From Hofstenia miamia (Eukaryota; Xenacoelomorpha; Acoela), in NCBI GenBank assembly GCA_004352715.1, contig SCFE01000067.1, positions 600,596 through 664,595 of the forward strand: a DNA stretch of 64,000 nt, read 5' to 3'. The notes beneath the pieces are model-generated. The model searched no databases, was not told the origin of the DNA, and worked only from the letters and a program-made list of their open reading frames with translations. The translations under genes and the position numbers were made by a program. The number at the start of each line of letters is the position of its first letter. Position 1 is the first letter of the stretch. Below, in pieces: positions 61,109 to 64,000 of this stretch.

Positions 61109-64000
61109 GTCTTTATCCAATTGAATCTCGTTGAAGTTGGTAACAGCCCTACTATATCAATCCCATCGGTTGAAATATTCTGCTCAATTGCTCTAACTGG
61201 AAAAATTGACAAAATTGTTAGTAATGTTGTCGAGTCCGTGGTCTTACTTTCTTCATTTATGATCACAGTCTCAAGTTATTCCCAATTCCACTGAAAGATT
61301 TTGTCTCATATTCCAAGACTAAGAGACTAAATTCTACCCAGAATCTCCCCATGGAGACATTTGTGTTAAAGAGTATTGTCCATCTATTAATAATTAGGTG
61401 GAATGATTGCTTTTTCTGCAGATATACCATACAAATGCTCAAAGTCAGATGATAACGGGAATCGTGAGAGAACTAACAGGATTTTAGCCCTTCAATGAAA
61501 GAGGAAATGTTCTTCTATCCGGTGATAGTTATTACTTCATTAGTAAACTAAAGAAATACTTTGAAAGAATGCAGGTTGTTGAAAACTGATTCATGTCTAC
61601 CATTGATTGTTGGACCAATAATGTTCATTATTTAATAACTATCCCCAATGCGTTGTGTTTTTAAAGAACTATATCAAATAATGTTTCACACATTGATTTA
61701 GCTCTTTTAAATTTCTACTTGTTAAGCACAAATAGTTGGGCGTTGAATTTTTTCTTAATTTCCAGAAATTACCATCATAGTAAATTGAAACCAATTTCAT
61801 AACTTATTATTACTGAAATATTTTTTAAGTGTATAGAATGTAGCATCCTCTATTTTTAGTGAGAATTTCAATTTATTGAAAAAGAATCGATACAGACTAG
61901 TGAGATAATTAACATTGATTGACATCTTTCTTGAGTGGACCGCCTGTTGAGACGCTTTGTGTTCTACTACAATTGCCCTTGTAAAATCCATCAAAACTAT
62001 TTAACTGAATTTGTAATAGTAGTCATTTACTTACTTTAGAAAATGGCATAAAAAGTAAATATTTAAGAGTTTCTTTACCAAATTTACTCTTTGCAAAATT
62101 AATTTAAATTTCTTATTTTACAAAAAATTACCACCCAGCAATAATAGAAATTGAAAGTTTACTCAGCAAAACTCTGTTTTCTAAAAAGGACAACATTTAA
62201 ATATGGCATTTAGAAAAATGCTAAGTAGTGTATGATATTCAAACTATGTTGTAGAAGCAATATATAACTTTTGTAATCGCCGTTCATTAACTCAGAATTA
62301 GGAATTGTTTGATATAAAATTTTATTTATAAAGTTCAATGCCCTGTTGGCAAAACTGTAAATTACAATCCAAGAATAAGAAGCGCTGGATTGATATTTAC
62401 ATTACGTTAATGTTAGGATATTAGCATATTACATAAATGCAGATTAAGTTAGAGAGAGACAGCTCTTTCTTGAAACGAACTGTAGACATTTCTAAAATTT
62501 AGCAACTGTTCAATCTTTTTGCAGATTTTAATGAAAATATCCTATCCATGTAGTTAGTCATTTTAATTCTTGATTAAAATTTGGATTTCTATGCAAAATT
62601 ACACTTTAGGGCAAGCATTGATATTCTTTCTTAAAATATGTACATATACATAGATAATCGATTTTGCAAGACCATGTTATTTTGATCCCCGTCCCCAGCA
62701 GCATTTTTTACCACAACATAATATGTATTTTACCTAAAATTTGCAAAAATGGTTAATAATATCTGAAATATGTGGTGACCGTTTTTTGCTTTCCGATAGC
62801 TGTCTTATGAATAATACTTCAATATAATATGATGTGCATACTTATTAAAATTAATTCTTCCCCCAACTTTTTAATGAACAAATCTTCGAATTCGAATAGC
62901 CGAGGAAGTCGGTGGTAAGCTAAATTTCATTATAAAATTGAAAATTTCTTTATGTAGTACCTTTACATAATAAATCTAATTGAATTTTACATTCGTTATA
63001 AAATATATTTTTACTTGAAGAAAACCTGAAAGTAGTCTAAGAATAGTTAAATTTTATGTACACTTGAAATAATCAGTTTTGTATTTGTATTTATTATATG
63101 ATTTATTGCCTAAGCATATTTAAAACATACTATTAATTATGAAAAACTCTTTTCCATAAAAGGCGTTTTCTAAGTATATTTTATCAATTTGATAAGTCAA
63201 GTATTGATTTTTTAATTGCAATTCTTGGAATTAACATGCTTAAGAAATGTATTTTTGCTAGAACGACAACAACCTATGATTCTACTAGGTTTGAGGCAGC
63301 CTTGATTGATTGCCTTTCAGATAGTTTTGACAAGATATTCTGCACAATATATCACTGCATTGTGTCAATAACCACCATATTTTGTTGACACACAACTGTA
63401 TCAAAAGTTGTAAATTAAGTAAACAATGAAGAAATGAAGTGATGCAACCAAGATTGTACTTTGATAATATTACAATGCCAGTCTCAAAAAGTTTGCATGG
63501 AAATATAGATTTGTAATCAATTTTTTTAGAAATTAAGATATGCAGTTAAAACCCGCACAAGTGGGCAAAACAATCTGAAAAATATAATTCAGGAAACTAA
63601 AATTTAATGAATCATTAGATATATATTTACACAATTCCCGTATAAAATTTGTTCCAAATTTTCTAAATTCAAGAGCGTATTTTGGAACCTGGAAATGGGA
63701 ATGCATTCTTATTTCCGTGTAAATAATTTTTGTTAACTAATAAATAAAATATTGAGCCAGTACTCTGTGTTAGTAACGAGTTTGGAATCGTAATATTATT
63801 TGGTTAAAATGGCAATAGACATAGAAATGATAAAAGTTAAATGTACCCAAAAGCGAAATCTCTTAAAGTTTTTGCGGTGGATGAAGGCTGGAAGACCACT
63901 AGTTTAGAATATAATGAAGTTTACATTTTTGGATTGTAATCAATTTACCACAGAATGCTTACGCTTTGAAGTGATTTTACTGATTCGATTTTCTTAACTA
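61109..64000. other. A+T-rich DNA without a supported gene
   Basis: Frames at 61075-61294 and 61797-61994 have no recognised content. A weak hAT-like reading near 61590-61640 is discussed under rejected items. The rest shows nothing. Confidence 0.45.

Noticed and set aside
61410-61700. Possible hAT transposase remnant (a reading STIDCWTNN resembles the hAT DxWTS block)
   Set aside because: Only one short motif fits, the flanking frames are broken, and no terminal repeats or C-terminal dimerisation block are visible.
1-64000. Search for CRISPR arrays, operons, tRNA or rRNA genes and viral genomes
   Set aside because: No regularly spaced repeats, ribosome-binding-site-led gene strings or cloverleaf-like sequences were recognised. 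Introns, LINEs and Tc1-type elements show eukaryotic nuclear DNA.

Overview
This is a strongly A+T-rich nuclear segment from an animal, most likely an arthropod. It has GT-AG introns with polypyrimidine acceptors, many (TA)n microsatellites, decayed Tc1/mariner, hAT-like and piggyBac-like DNA transposons, and a CR1/L2-type LINE. A chelicerate such as a spider would fit, but that is only an inference from composition and transposon content. The many N gaps, some flanked by the same sequence on both sides, show a short-read draft assembly.

The only convincing host genes are two tandem paralogues on the minus strand. Copy A has exons at 12344-12148 and 9199-8871. Copy B has exons at 21647-21424 and 15582-15239. 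Both copies share exon order, intron phase (phase 1), conserved protein motifs and a poly(A) signal about 75-80 bases past the stop. I do not recognise the family.

Layout: 1-836 is the 3' part of a dead Tc1/mariner relative; 1265-2911, 4014-4317 and 4351-4497 are non-autonomous elements; 4.5-8.8 kb is empty A+T-rich DNA; 8.8-21.7 kb holds the tandem genes with introns carrying microsatellites, a transposase fragment and an assembly gap; 21.7-29.4 kb shows nothing firm; 29.4-31.6 kb holds a Tc1 element nested in a TA microsatellite and a decayed transposase-like gene; 31.9-43.2 kb is microsatellite-rich and gap-broken; 43.3-45.3 kb holds a Tc1 element and a MITE; 47.1-48.8 kb looks like two alleles laid in tandem; 48.8-55.2 kb is a patchwork of MITEs.

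The segment 56.3-61.1 kb is one broken LINE. Its ORF1 carries an SGNH-esterase domain, a degenerate 2A-like motif precedes ORF2, and ORF2 has an APE endonuclease and a reverse transcriptase. The endonuclease is split by an 846-bp TG...CA insertion that looks like a solo LTR. The rest, to 64 kb, is unannotatable A+T-rich DNA. No CRISPR, operon, tRNA or rRNA is seen. All coordinates were counted by hand, and element edges may be off by a few bases.
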